A stretch of DNA of 64,000 nucleotides from Anthopleura xanthogrammica. Lineage: Eukaryota; Cnidaria; Anthozoa; Actiniaria; Actiniidae. Of this stretch, positions 52,938 through 64,000 are shown one piece after another (positions within the stretch are counted from its first letter, which is position 1; each line of letters begins with the position of its first letter). A program made the translations under genes and the position numbers. Under the pieces are notes generated by a model that was not told where the DNA came from, made no database searches, and worked only from the letters and a program-made list of their open reading frames with translations. The stretch lies in the NCBI GenBank assembly GCA_964019055.1, contig OZ025219.1:5661868-5725867 (forward strand), in the 5' to 3' direction.

Positions 52938-55048
52938 GAATTTGCAGTCAGTCTTCAGTCTTCAGTTACACTAAAAAAAGTCTTTGTTTAGACCAAAAAA
53001 TCTGTTTAAAAATGTAAATATTATAAGTCAGAGACAACTTTAATGTACGATGAAACACAAGTACATATACAGGCAGAGAGGGACAGATTTTATAGGCAGC
53101 AAGACTTTGTCTTGAGTCTATACATCTTATAACTTTCCTAAACCTTACCCTAAACATAACCAACCCTGAAATCGATTCCACCTAGCGATATGGTAAACAC
53201 TTGTTTCCATAGCCCAAACTCCCTTCATCGAGAAAGGACTAGAATCGGTTCTAGGATTGGTTGGATTGGTTAGGTTTAGAAATAGATTCCAGTCCTCTTT
53301 CCGCCCCAACCCTCCCCGACCCCACAAGACAGGGAATCCACGAGAAACGACTGGCTACGCAGGCTACTCTAATGTCAAGATTTTGTACTTAAATTTTTGG
53401 GATTCATTTTAAAAGCAGATTGTTTCAATCGAGTCCAAATGTTTAGAGGCATTTCTTTGAACTTTTTTATTGTTCAGATTTCGCGTTTCAGTGACTACAA
53501 GAGATTCAATATGAGCTTGATAAAAATCTAAATCTTTATTAATGGCCTACTATATTAAAATGACAAAATCATCAAGAAAAAAAGCATTGTCTACAAAAAG
53601 TTGAAAAAAAATGAAAACGTTTAACAAAAAAAAACCAAAAACAACAACAACAACAAAAAACAAGCAAATAAACAAACACAAAACAAACGAAACAAGTAAA
53701 CTACGAAAAACAAACAAACTGACAAGCAAAACAACCAAAATAACGCAAAAATAATAACAATGAGTCAGGACAACCACAAACACACGATATATCAATGCTT
53801 AAAGCAATAACACGAAATACTTATAAGTACCAAATAATTACTTAATTTTATAAATACTATAAATGTTAGTAAAAACTTGACGAAATAAATAATATGGTTG
53901 AAAAATGTTTGCGCATGCTCGGACAAATTGGCGGGAAAAACACGGACGCGCGTTCCTTAGTGAACTTGAAAACCTTATCATAATTCCGTATAAACGAGGA
54001 TCTTTCTAACTTCATTTACAAAGCATGAAGGGTTTAAAAAGTATATTTTTATTGTTCACTTTTTGTCTTTTGAGAAGCTAGTTGTTGAAAAAGGTTCGTT
54101 CTATTTGTTTTAGTTTCATACGCAAACATTTTTCTCTCTAGAAATAAAAATAGAATATGTAATCTAAGATCAAATAAACGGGCTATTTTGTGTAAAAGAT
54201 CTAAAGTTTCCAGTGATTAAATTTCAAATATTCCCCACTGATATACGACTTTCAATATTACCATAATTTGTCAAAAATACTGTGCATTAGTTTACATTCG
54301 TTTAGCTGTTCAGAAGTCTTATATTAACTTAAGAGAAAATAGTGTGTAGAAAACCAGCGATATTACTTATAAAAGAGTTCTGCCCATACTCTTGTTGGTT
54401 TGCAATCATTCCCAAGAGTCAAGGTGCAAAGACACGGCGGCCATGCTGGTGGTTTTAACAAACGAAGCTAATGAGTACCACCAACATGGCTACTATGACG
54501 TATATGCAAACGAAGAATTGGGTTTTCAGTGCGTCTGTTTACATCCAGAGCACAGGATCATCGCCTGTTTGTATATATTATATATTTGAAAACGCTATAA
54601 TTTTGTTTGCGCTTTCGTCGTTATGACCCATTTATACTTTGCAAGCCTTGGACGCAAAAAGTGCTCATATCGATAGGATAGGTAATACTCGACTTTTAGG
54701 GCGTCTGAAACATCCTTATTATGGTGTGCAAGGGCCCAAGTTGATGCTATAGCTATTGCTTATGAATACTCAATACCGCTTAGCCAATAACTAATCATTA
54801 TATACATGTATTTATCCCAAAGCTGTTTTGGTTGCCTCGGTTCTTGGCTTAACAAGATTATGGCTTGTAAATCAGTCTCATTGGATCAACTCTGCAGGAG
54901 CAAGTTCATGATAAAGACTTTTCCACTACTTCTAAGACAGCTTCTTTTTAGACTTGTCGGTATTCGTGTCCGGTACATAGCGAGAGATCTTACAAATCAA
55001 ATATTCAGTGCTCTAGGGACGACCTGGAATACCTCGGACAGTAGTGAC

Positions 55049-55120
55049 TTAGGCCTGGTTTAGAAGTCGAAGTTCACACATTCGACACATATGAACTTCG
55101 ACGTCTAAACCGGGCCTTAG
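55049..55120. mobile_element. 72-bp hairpin
   Basis: TTAGGCCTGGTTTAGAAGTC and GAAGTTCA mirror TGAACTTC and GACGTCTAAACCGGGCCT. It is a compact palindromic element. Confidence 0.65.
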
Positions 55121-55946
55121 ACAAATTAACGTGGATATTTTGCGCAGTTGTTGAATATTGCACCAATGAGTACTGCTGCGTCTTATGCCGAATAACTTAG
55201 CAGTTGGGATGTACTGACAAGTCACCGTCGTCACAAAGTTATCTACCCATGAATAATTACTACTACTAGTTAACAATTATCTTTGTCCAGGATAGGTATC
55301 AGCTTGTCATTATTCCTTGTGAGGCAGTACTTATGCATACTTACTATTTATGTAAGCTGTGCAGGTAGATAAGTGATCAAAAAGTTTTGCCGCAAATTTT
55401 GTTCGTCGGAGGTAGAGTGCCTTAGTTACATTCTACGGTTTTCTGCCGTTTCTGGTGTTGCTTCTTAATCAACTGTGCTGTTTATTGTATTGTTTATCGC
55501 CAGAAAGTTTTTCCAATACAACTTGTGCGTAGTAGTTCTCGTGGCTTCATCTAGAAATTGTTTTGATATATTTTCATGTGCTCTGTTACCTTGTTAAGGA
55601 CGCTGGCAATAAAATCCACGTGACTGAATATAATGACGTCACTCTGGTCAGTCTCAAGGTTCTTAGACTCAGAGCCACTTGGGATTTTACTCTTAGCGCA
55701 GTCATTTGATTGGGTTACTCTTAAAACAAAGCTTATTAATGACATCGTCTTTGTAAAAATACAAAAGTCTTACTGTTAAGTTGAACCTCGCACGCCGCTC
55801 AGGATGTAACAATGGAATCGTTTCTGATTGGTTCGAGTTTAGGGAACTTAACTCCATAAAAGGGCAACAGATAGTCCAAGATCCATTGGGGTCACCAATC
55901 CCACAGCAAAGCCGCAGTCTTCAATATTTTTTATCCACTTTTCAAA

Positions 55947-58900
55947 TTACATTGTTGCATAGCTTGGTCTTTGTAGGAATACCATAGCTGTTGATATGGA
56001 AACCGTTGCTATAAATAGAAGCAGAAATAGCCTGTCGATCACCTTGGCAACAGATTCCCACTCTTCTTTGATTCCTTCGCTTTTTTCTTGTTCTCTTGCT
56101 CTATCCGCCAAAACATTAATGCCCTCGAGAAGTCGATCGGTTGTTGGGTTTCCACTGCCACGGTACTTCACGTTGTTGTCATTGATAGAAGAAATGAAAT
56201 CTCGTGAATTTAGAGACTTGTCTCCAGGTTTGGTTGTCATGACGATGACATCTTTTGGATTATTGACGTCACCATCGGGTGGGCTGCCATTGGAGTCGGG
56301 GTACATCGGGATGTAACCGTGCGTGTAGTTATTTCCCGTTGCCATGGAAGAGAGTTTCTTCTCAGATCTTTGTTTTGGTCGAGTAACTCTTAATATGGGT
56401 CCTAGGAAGTCAAGCAGAAGGACTTGGAGCCATCGAGGAACGTCAGATTGAGGACCTGTGGATTCATAGATGTTCAATACAAAACAAGTGGCAATCAGCG
56501 CAAGCCCGATCTCTACCATCGAAGCCACGAAGAATTTCCCGATCAGTGGCGTCACATCGGAAGTCGTCGGAGTGTTTTCGGCAATCATCAACATGAATAC
56601 AGTCATGGCAAGCAGTGTTGTGATGACAAGGGTGACTCTCTCTCCCGTGTTCGGTGGCAGGACAAAGGTCAGAAGAGCAAAGGCGGTGATCAGGAAGCAT
56701 GGCACAATCAGATTGTTAAAGTAGAAGAGGACTTTTCGACGAATGTGTAGCGTGAAAACCAGGTTGGGGTATGGCTCTGGGCAACAGCTACGAACAAAAT
56801 CATTAGAGTTAAACTATGCTCAATATTTAAGCAATATACAACGCGCGCGTCTCTGTGTAGTGATACAATAATGCTTGGAGCGGTATAGTAGAGCAAGAGA
56901 GACGCAAAGTTGAGAAGACTATTTAAGACCGAGTGTTTCTCTTACTGATCTTGTAATATACAGCTCCAAGAGTGTGTGTGTGTGTGTAGTAAATATTTTG
57001 CTGAAATGAGGAACTACTTTCAGCCAAACCCCGTTGGGTTGCAGCACTGATTAATTTTGTAGCGTTACGGAATGTAACCAGTGTTATTATTAGGTCCCAA
57101 AGGTGTTTAGTATGCAGAGACATATAAGATTGTTTTCACAAGTGACAACCATTCGAAGCGTCTCTCTCTCTCGTACGCTTGTACATTTAAAATTTAATTT
57201 TTGCAGTTTTTTGCAGTTTATCGTTTTATGATCTTGTCCGGCATTAATAAAGGAGACGCCCGCACCTAACTTGTTGTTTTGTTATTACTGAGTCTAATGC
57301 AGTTTAGCTACAAAATGTTTTATACTCGTTCAAGGAGATAAGAGTATAACTGTATTTTGACGTGGTGATTAGCGATGACAAGTTTGAAAAAATAGCCAAA
57401 AATTAGTATATACTTCTTCGTCGTAAAATATAGTGTTTACGATTTTGCGCAGACTCGTCTCTGTCCCATGATAAGAACACGTTTAAATAGGTGTCACTCC
57501 TTGATCTTAAGACGTGAACGACGTGCAATTGCTGAAAATCGCATTCTGGCGAGACCGATGTCTTTTCTCGTTCAGATACTGATGTTCCCGTTCTAGATTT
57601 CGATTTGCCGAAGGTTTCTATAACCTATGTCTTACCTGTATTTTATGATAATCCTTTTGACTGGAGCTTCTATCATCTCGAACTCTCCACTTGGCATGTA
57701 CGCCTTGAGATCTAATCCGTTACTCATGTTCCAAAGATCTACCCTCAGCCCATCGTACGTCCACGAACCAAACAAAAGTTCACATTTTTGATCGTCAAAT
57801 GGGAAGAACTTGATATCAATGGCACATCTACTGCGCAGGATGGTTGGCGCATACCATGTACTCGTTCCGTCGGCGTTCAGGATCACTTTGGTTTTGAATT
57901 GATCCATAGAACCGCTGGTAATACCACTGTCGGCGCTGCGGATGCAATGTTTAAGAAATGTCAAGTTTTAAGTAGATAAACACAGCAAGAGCACGATACG
58001 GGTTGGTAGACGAAAACTTTTATCTTCACAAGCTAAGAAATCTTGATACAAGTAGGTTATTCAAAGGGGTTTTCCCCGAGTTCTACTGTTCTCTTTTTGG
58101 CCACCCGCTGACCGCACTTAGATCAGCCGCAAGGGGTTGTTTCACGGAATCCGATAAAAGTTGAAATTTTGAAGACTTTTTAATGGCGCGGTGATCAGTG
58201 TACCTACAATGGGATGCAGCACGTCGGGAGGACAAAATGATAGGTTCCAATGCTCAGGAGCTTGAAATTCTTTTGTTTTGTCTTTCAAATTTTAGCTGCT
58301 TTGACGTCACGTGAAAGAGGTCTATTTGGCGATGTTGCTGTTATCCGTCATGCCACAGATATATAATGGAATACATACTGGTCATCCATACTTACTTGCT
58401 ATATAGTATAATGTCAGGTAACCATACCAGCTTAGGATCCACGTTGATTGACTTAATACCTCCATAATGGGAAGCGTTCCAGCGTAACAGATGATTGTTC
58501 CAGGTCTGGCAAAGGAACAAGACATTTTCTTACGACTGAATATGATATTTTAGTGAAGGTCTTTTTATAAACAGGGAGTAGAGGAAAACTGAGCTTTGTA
58601 ATGATGATGATCATGCTTGTGATGATGATGGTGATGATATGTGATGATGATGGCGACGATCATGATTTTGATTATGCTGGTGATGGTAATGATGCTGATG
58701 CTGATAATATGAGATAATGATGGGGATGATGATGTATGATGATGATGGGGATGATGATGTGTGATGATGATGATGGGGATGATGATGTGTGATGATGATG
58801 GGGATGATGATGTGTGATGATGATGGGGATGATGATGTGTGATGATGATGGGGATGATGATGTGTGATGATGATGGGGATGATGATGTGTGATGATGATG

Positions 58901-60032
58901 GCGATGATGATGTGTGATGATGATGGGGATGATGATGTGTGATGATGATGGGGATGATGATGTGTGATGATGATGGCGACGATCATGATTCTGATTATGC
59001 TGGTGATGGTAATGATGATGATGATGATGATGGGGATGATGATGTGTGATGATGATGTGTAATGATGATGGCGATGATGATGTGTAATGATGATGGCGAT
59101 GATGATGATGATGATGATCATGCTGGTGATGATCTAAAGAGCTATAAGAGAAATACCCTGTAAATTATTCGATATATATATATATATATATTAACCAACC
59201 TGTCGGACCCACACATTACTGACTAAAACTTGATTCTTCGCATCCTGTAAAAGAAACCCACATCGTTTTAGTTCTAGTTTAGTTTTAAATTGTTATTGTC
59301 ATGCTGAATGTTAAATAATGGAAAACACATCAAAAAAATAGCTGGTAGTTATATTGGTAGGAATCGTAATTTACAGCTTTAGAGTGTAGATGCAATAACG
59401 TCTTTTTGATTTGTATCATGAAGTACCGATGTCTAGTTTCAAAATGCACACAGCTCAGCTAAACTGTTTCCAGCCATGGGAGGTGGCTACCTGAGTGTCT
59501 AGTTTCTTTATGTCAAAATTATTTGTAAGAATTGCGTCCCTTACAAATAACGTAACTTGCTTACTGAGCTATGAGGACAAGATAGATTGGACCGCCATTG
59601 ACTAACAGTGTTTATTAGGTCATCATAGTTTCTTTATGTCAAAATTATTAGTAAGAATTGCGTCCCTTACAAATAACGTAACTTGCTTACTGAGCTATGA
59701 GGACAAGATAGATTGGACCGCCATTGACTAACAGTGTTTATTAGGTCATCCGCGAGGTCATCGATTGCGTAATGTTATGCTGTAATTTCACACAGTCGAC
59801 GGCGTTCTTCACTCAACTTGAAGCCCCCAAGCGCGCAAGGCTAATTTTAGATATACAAATTAATTAGTGACTCATTAGGAACTTACCAATTCTACGAGCT
59901 GTGTGTACGCAATTCCAAATTTCACAACGATTGCAGATTCCTTTTCTTTTACTGGTCTCACTTCTCTGCTGTAGTTGGTGAAAAGATTGTCAACTAGTCG
60001 TAGTTCATCGTCATCGCTTTTTATCAGGGCGT
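55947..60032 (-). CDS. nicotinic acetylcholine receptor alpha-type subunit (5' incomplete)
   Basis: Five minus-strand exons join in frame: 60032-59887, 59244-59200, 58505-58396, 57935-57636, 56787-55947 (1442 nt, about 480 residues). The extracellular part shows LVDNLFTNY and VRPV, then FGIAYTQLVELDAKNQ, SNVWVRQTWNN and WLPDIILYSNAD. The Cys-loop is C-x13-C with FPFD (CAIDIKFFPFDDQKC). A YSCC pair created across the last splice junction marks an alpha-type ligand-binding loop C. TM2 starts GERVTL with Glu at the inner ring, as in cation-selective channels; TM3 and a long cytoplasmic loop with Lys, Ser and Thr follow, then TM4 near the C-terminus. The first exon here begins in phase 1, so a signal-peptide exon lies upstream. 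I found none between 60033 and 64000; it may be beyond the window. Confidence 0.88.
58208..58326. mobile_element. MITE family A, degenerate copy
   Basis: GCAGCACGT, GGAGGACAAAATGATAGG and the mirror TTTTGTCTTTCAAATTTTAG to GAAAGAGGTCTATT keep the family layout. It lies in an intron of the nicotinic receptor gene. Confidence 0.6.
58590..59125. repeat. GATGAT-rich minisatellite
   Basis: Units such as GATGATGATGGGGATGATGA alternate with TGTGTGATGATGATG over about 500 bp in a receptor intron. The His-rich minus frame is an artefact. Confidence 0.9.
59500..59751 (+). repeat. 126-bp exact-looking tandem duplication
   Basis: The block from TAGTTTCTTTATGTCAAAAT to TTTATTAGGTCATC occurs twice in a row with one or two differences. 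It is intronic in the receptor gene and clearly recent. Confidence 0.85.
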
Positions 60033-63000
60033 CTGAATCGAGAAATTATATGGAATCAAATACTCATTTGATATTAGATGCTTATAGAAGTGGCACATTT
60101 TTGGAGCCATTTTGCATGTCAATGATTCTTCACTGAACAGCTGTTTTTACGTGTTAGAAACTTAGTATGAGGGGCTTCACTAGATAATGTATGAAATGGG
60201 TTGGGGGAAGGTAAGCCACGAGGTTATGTGGAATCTGCGTTTTGACACATCCCCCCACTGAATTAGCAAATTAGAATTGTTTATGACTGAACCTTGGAAA
60301 GCCCTAGCCCTTCTAAAGTGCTGCTTCCAGAAATGTCTGCCCCCCTCCAAATATGTACATAGCCCCTCATCCATAAATGATGAACGCTCCCTCAATAAGA
60401 TAACTTGGATTCCTAATGTATTACCATTAAAACTTCGAGACTTAAGGTAGGCCCTGGTTATATGAATTAGGTAAGATGACTCTAGTGCTAGGGCTGACTT
60501 GACTTTTTTTGTCTTGAGGAAAGAAGGCAAACGATCTTTACATAGCTCTAGGGTCACCGTACTTTCATGTAAGGGGCCCTTATGGTCCTGCATCGGCGTA
60601 ACGTAGGCTGTAGTCTACCCATGGATCATTTTTGACTTCACCAAATGTATATAAAATACACGTAAAGATACCGCCGTGAAAAGCTATAATTCTTTACCAT
60701 GAACCACACAAGAAAATGAGCTCTATTTTGAATTTCAGTTAAAATTTATAAGCCACTGTGATAATATTTTTTAGTGGTTTACCTCCAACTCTAACTTCAA
60801 ATTGTATCGATACTTTGAAACGGTTTCTATGGCTGATCCAAGTCAGGGCACGGCTAACCCACAAATCGAATTGGAAATGAACGTGTTAGGGATCAAAAAT
60901 ATCGTATAGCATGCTAACATTTATACATATTATAATAAAATTACCATGTTATTGTCTCTACGAGTAGACTTATTTGATGGTATATAGATGTTATATTTCT
61001 CTAAAGCGTATGGTCTAGGTTATTCTATGCCAATACAATTCTATATGAAATTAATCCCAAAAATATAAGATGAAATCTCTATAACATAGATTTTCCTAGA
61101 ACCCTAAAAGCTCAAAATTCGCCGTCTTCTAAGTGGTTCGTTTCCATTTCAAGTGTCTCTCAAAGGTGTAAAATTGATTAATTTTTTTTAAATACGTGAA
61201 AACCTTTTTGTGCTCGTACGAGCGAGTGGATATTCGCGTAAATAGAGAAATGCGTTATTAAAAATTTAGATAGGCTTTCAATTTCTTTTACACGTTCTTA
61301 GATAGAAAACTTTTGGTTCTATGTCTGTCGACGGACCGCCAATTTAGTATTATAAGATAAATCAATTTGAATTTTCTATCTTAAGAAAAGCTATGAAATT
61401 CTAATGAAATAGCGATTTGCAAAGGCAACACTTTGGGTAAATATGATCAAGTGTGACAAATATTGCGAAACGAAAAATTACATTCAGCATATGTATAAAT
61501 GCACTTTTCTCACTAAAATTCTTACTGAATAAATCAGTAATTTTCTTAATCTTTTTGCCTCCTTTTACATAATTTCATAACCTTGGCTTTGCCTTGTTTT
61601 CAATTTTTGGCCGTAGTTATGTGCGCACGCAGTCCTTAGTAAAAGCGGTCTATTTCGAGAAAGCCTCAAATCAAAGGTGTTCGATCCATTAACAGAAACT
61701 GAAACGCTTGTCGGTACGGAAATATAATTACAACATTTAGCCTAAATTACTCAAATATTAATTTAGTGTGGCTTTGACTAAGTTAGTATGAGCGGAAATT
61801 TACTGAAACTATAGAAAATTACGCAGAAAAAGCGAATCGATGAATGTTGGTGTCGGAATGGCTTCGCAATGGGATCGGAATGTGAATATGTTCTCGAACA
61901 CCGAAGCTAAAAACCACAAATGTATCAAAAAAAAAAAAGTCAAGGACACTACAAATTTAAAAGAGTTCTCAAATTTAAAGCACCAGATTTAACCCCGTTA
62001 GTTTATGCGGCTTTAATTCTGCGAGAGAAGTCCTCAACTGTGTTACAGCGTTGAGTTCATTGTGATAAGAGAAGTGGTTTCTTTCGTGGATTTTAATCAG
62101 CCAAAACCTCAAATATCTTCAAATGAAACTTATCTCTCCCACACATTAAGCGGTTAGGGCTTGTGTATAAAAAGCCTATTTGGACAATTAGCTTATTTTT
62201 CAAATTAAACGGTTTTTGAAGCTTATCTTTTTCTCAAACAAGCTAGAATAGTAAAATACCAATTGTATCTTAAAAATGCTTATGGCTAAAAAATTGATAA
62301 CTTAGTAAATTAAAACCCAACCACAGAAGATAAAAATAGAAATTCACAGACGACTCACCGGTTTTTCAAATTTCAAATGTGTTTAAGGCTGTTTTTGTCA
62401 ATATATTTTTCGGCCAAATATTTTTTTTCTCCAAATTTATGTTATACAGTAAGCCTTCAGAAAATTCCAGGTCTATTTTGTTTATGTGAACAGTTCATAT
62501 TAACTTCGATAGCTTTATAGCGGTGAAAACCACAATCTAAACATAGCAGGTTTTCTGATTTTGTTTTTACTCTGACTCATCAATATTGTCCGCTTGGTGT
62601 CTGTTATCGATATTACTGTCTTTTTTCTATATTCTTACACAGTCAGAGACCAAAGCATACATTAAATAGTAAAAACAACACATGAAGAAATATTAAAGGA
62701 ATAACGGAAGGAAAGGTAACTTTTCGCGATGTTTTCCTGGCCGTTTTTATAGCTTCGGTTGCGTTAGAAGAAAATATTGGAAAACGAAAGAATTTTTCTT
62801 GAGAATTGGAATAAAACTCGAAAATTTTAAGTTAATTTTTCTTCACTTGATTTCAAATTCTGTATTTTTGTATTTTAATTTAGTCCATTTTACTTCACGG
62901 AAAAGAAGTAGTTCTAAATGTAACCTTTCTTCAAGTTCAAGTTCAAATTTATTGACAAGAAAGTTGATAAATAAATCAGAAGAAAGTTCCACTAGCCTGC

Positions 63001-64000
63001 AAAAGTAACACATATTACCAAAGCATGCAATAGAGCTGATGAAACACACACATACTAACGTTTCGTGGTAAAAATCCTCCTACGGCTAAAAATATCTGGA
63101 TTTTATAACGCTACATTTGCAATTGTTGAAATTGTATAAAATGCTTTAAACATTGGATTTTTCTTGTCATTTAGAAAAGAAATTTTTTTATCACTTTGGA
63201 TAAAGCACTTTGTACTTTAGTACTTTTTTTTTTTTTTTTAAAGAACAAAGAAATATTTAAACTTCGGCCTGATTTTCTGTTTTCTCAACAAAAAAAAAAA
63301 AGATGTTTTGTTTGCTACTTGTCAAGCGATTAAGACGCTACCAAGACTTGTTTTTTTACATGTACGGCTAAAATAGTTTATGTTTTGGAGACTTTAGACA
63401 GCTATGAAGAACCTTCAGACTTCAACTGGTCGGCTTGAAGAAGCACTTGAGGCATGCAAGCAAACTCTTGCTACAGAAAGGCAAGAAGTGAAACTTTTGG
63501 AGGTTAAAAAGCCATAGGGAACCCATAACAGCTGCCAACTTATGTTTTTTTTACTGCGAGTCTCTTTTTATTTACTTTCATTTTGTGTTTTTCTTATTGA
63601 TCATGGAGAAAAACGGCATTTTCATAAACTTCAAAAAAATATGCCAATTTCCGAAATGCTGATTTGTTTTTTCTTTCTATTGCATACTTTACTTTCGTTT
63701 TTTCGTGTGTTTTTTTTCTCGATTTTCATAGTTCGATCTTCATAATTCGACTATTTATTGTGCGAGTTTTGAATAGAAAGCGAACATGGGTAATCATAAC
63801 CCGGTCTCTAAGAACATTTGTGTACTGCCTTTCAATTAGGCCAGCTGAAATAAAGGCTTACAAACTCCAAACCCCGACGTCTCTTCGTTATCTCGATTTA
63901 TCAGCCATCGAAAGTGTTTTGGTTAGAGCTAAAATGTTGATAAAAATCCCGACTCAAAATAATTATTTTTATGAATTTCAAAGGCGGCAATTACATTTAA
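60033..64000. other. AT-rich region without a supported gene
   Basis: It should contain or precede the 5' end of the nicotinic receptor gene, but no signal-peptide exon was found. The segment 60800-60860 carries the dispersed repeat seen at about 36000 and 38550. A possible orphan exon lies at 63404-63517. Homopolymer runs are common (63220-63240, 63290-63302). Confidence 0.45.
63404..63517 (+). CDS. possible orphan exon or short frame with coiled-coil composition
   Basis: A 37-codon frame begins at an ATG just after an AG that could be a splice acceptor (TTTAGACAG/CT). Its residues (RLEEALEACKQTLATERQEV) have heptad-like Leu spacing and an amino-acid make-up unlike the surrounding DNA. No domain is recognised. 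It may be an exon of a gene extending elsewhere or a transposon fragment. Confidence 0.2.
   Translation: MKNLQTSTGRLEEALEACKQTLATERQEVKLLEVKKP

Larger units (their letters stand above)
49433..55946. other. 6.5-kb repeat-rich intergenic region
   Basis: No gene is supported. It holds the inverted-repeat elements 49864-50088, 50731-50923 and 55049-55120, a 98-bp satellite array (51378-51970) and a tandem duplication (52641-52937). The remaining frames are short and low in complexity, for example around 53550-53795. Confidence 0.5.

Noticed and set aside
58672..59121. 149-codon His/Ile-rich minus frame
   Set aside because: GAT-type minisatellite in a receptor intron.
60180..60593. 137-codon minus frame
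   Set aside because: No domain, no splice context and composition unlike the genes here; it lies upstream of the receptor gene and does not supply the needed signal-peptide exon.

Overview
The window looks like nuclear DNA of a cnidarian, most likely an anthozoan (coral or sea anemone). It is AT-rich, its genes have GT-AG introns, and its intergenic DNA and introns are packed with short inverted-repeat elements. A tRNA-derived SINE and a 5'-truncated non-LTR retrotransposon end are present. The genes are metazoan (YWTD propeller/EGF, Ig-like, fibronectin type II, trypsin, rhodopsin-class GPCR, nicotinic-type receptor). I assigned the organism from gene content and repeat style only.

Layout. 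1-8.7 kb is repeat-rich, with one small secreted cysteine-rich peptide gene on the minus strand (3560-3802). 8.7-13.5 kb holds a plus-strand six-exon gene for a membrane protein with a single six-bladed YWTD propeller and one EGF domain. 15.6-23.3 kb holds a plus-strand 14-exon gene with five Ig-like domains in an A-B-A-B-A order, one EGF domain and a membrane tail. Its EGF, stalk and tail exons match those of the propeller gene. 25.6-35.4 kb is a plus-strand serine protease with two fibronectin type II domains. Its 7.2-kb third intron contains an unrecognised minus-strand gene of about 16 small exons. 36.5-37.2 kb is an intronless sulfotransferase-like gene. 37.7-44.1 kb is a 15-exon zinc-finger gene (CCHC knuckle plus UBP-like finger) ending in a 10-nt exon. 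45.4-49.4 kb holds two tandem intronless class A GPCRs sharing an identical 403-bp tract. 55.9-60.0 kb is a minus-strand nicotinic acetylcholine receptor alpha-type subunit whose signal-peptide exon was not found. 60-64 kb has no convincing gene.

How it fits together. The propeller/EGF gene and the Ig/EGF gene are neighbours, face the same way, share intron phases and share their 3' modules, so one probably arose from the other by exon replacement. The Ig gene has a recent in-frame internal duplication, as expected of a diversifying cell-surface recognition gene; that role is inference. All multi-exon models were assembled by hand from splice signals and reading frame. In each, exon lengths sum to a multiple of three (1266, 2229, 1143 and 1161 nt for the complete ones), which is the main support. 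At least two families of short inverted-repeat elements recur, and some copies lie at a stop codon or within tens of bases of a splice acceptor.
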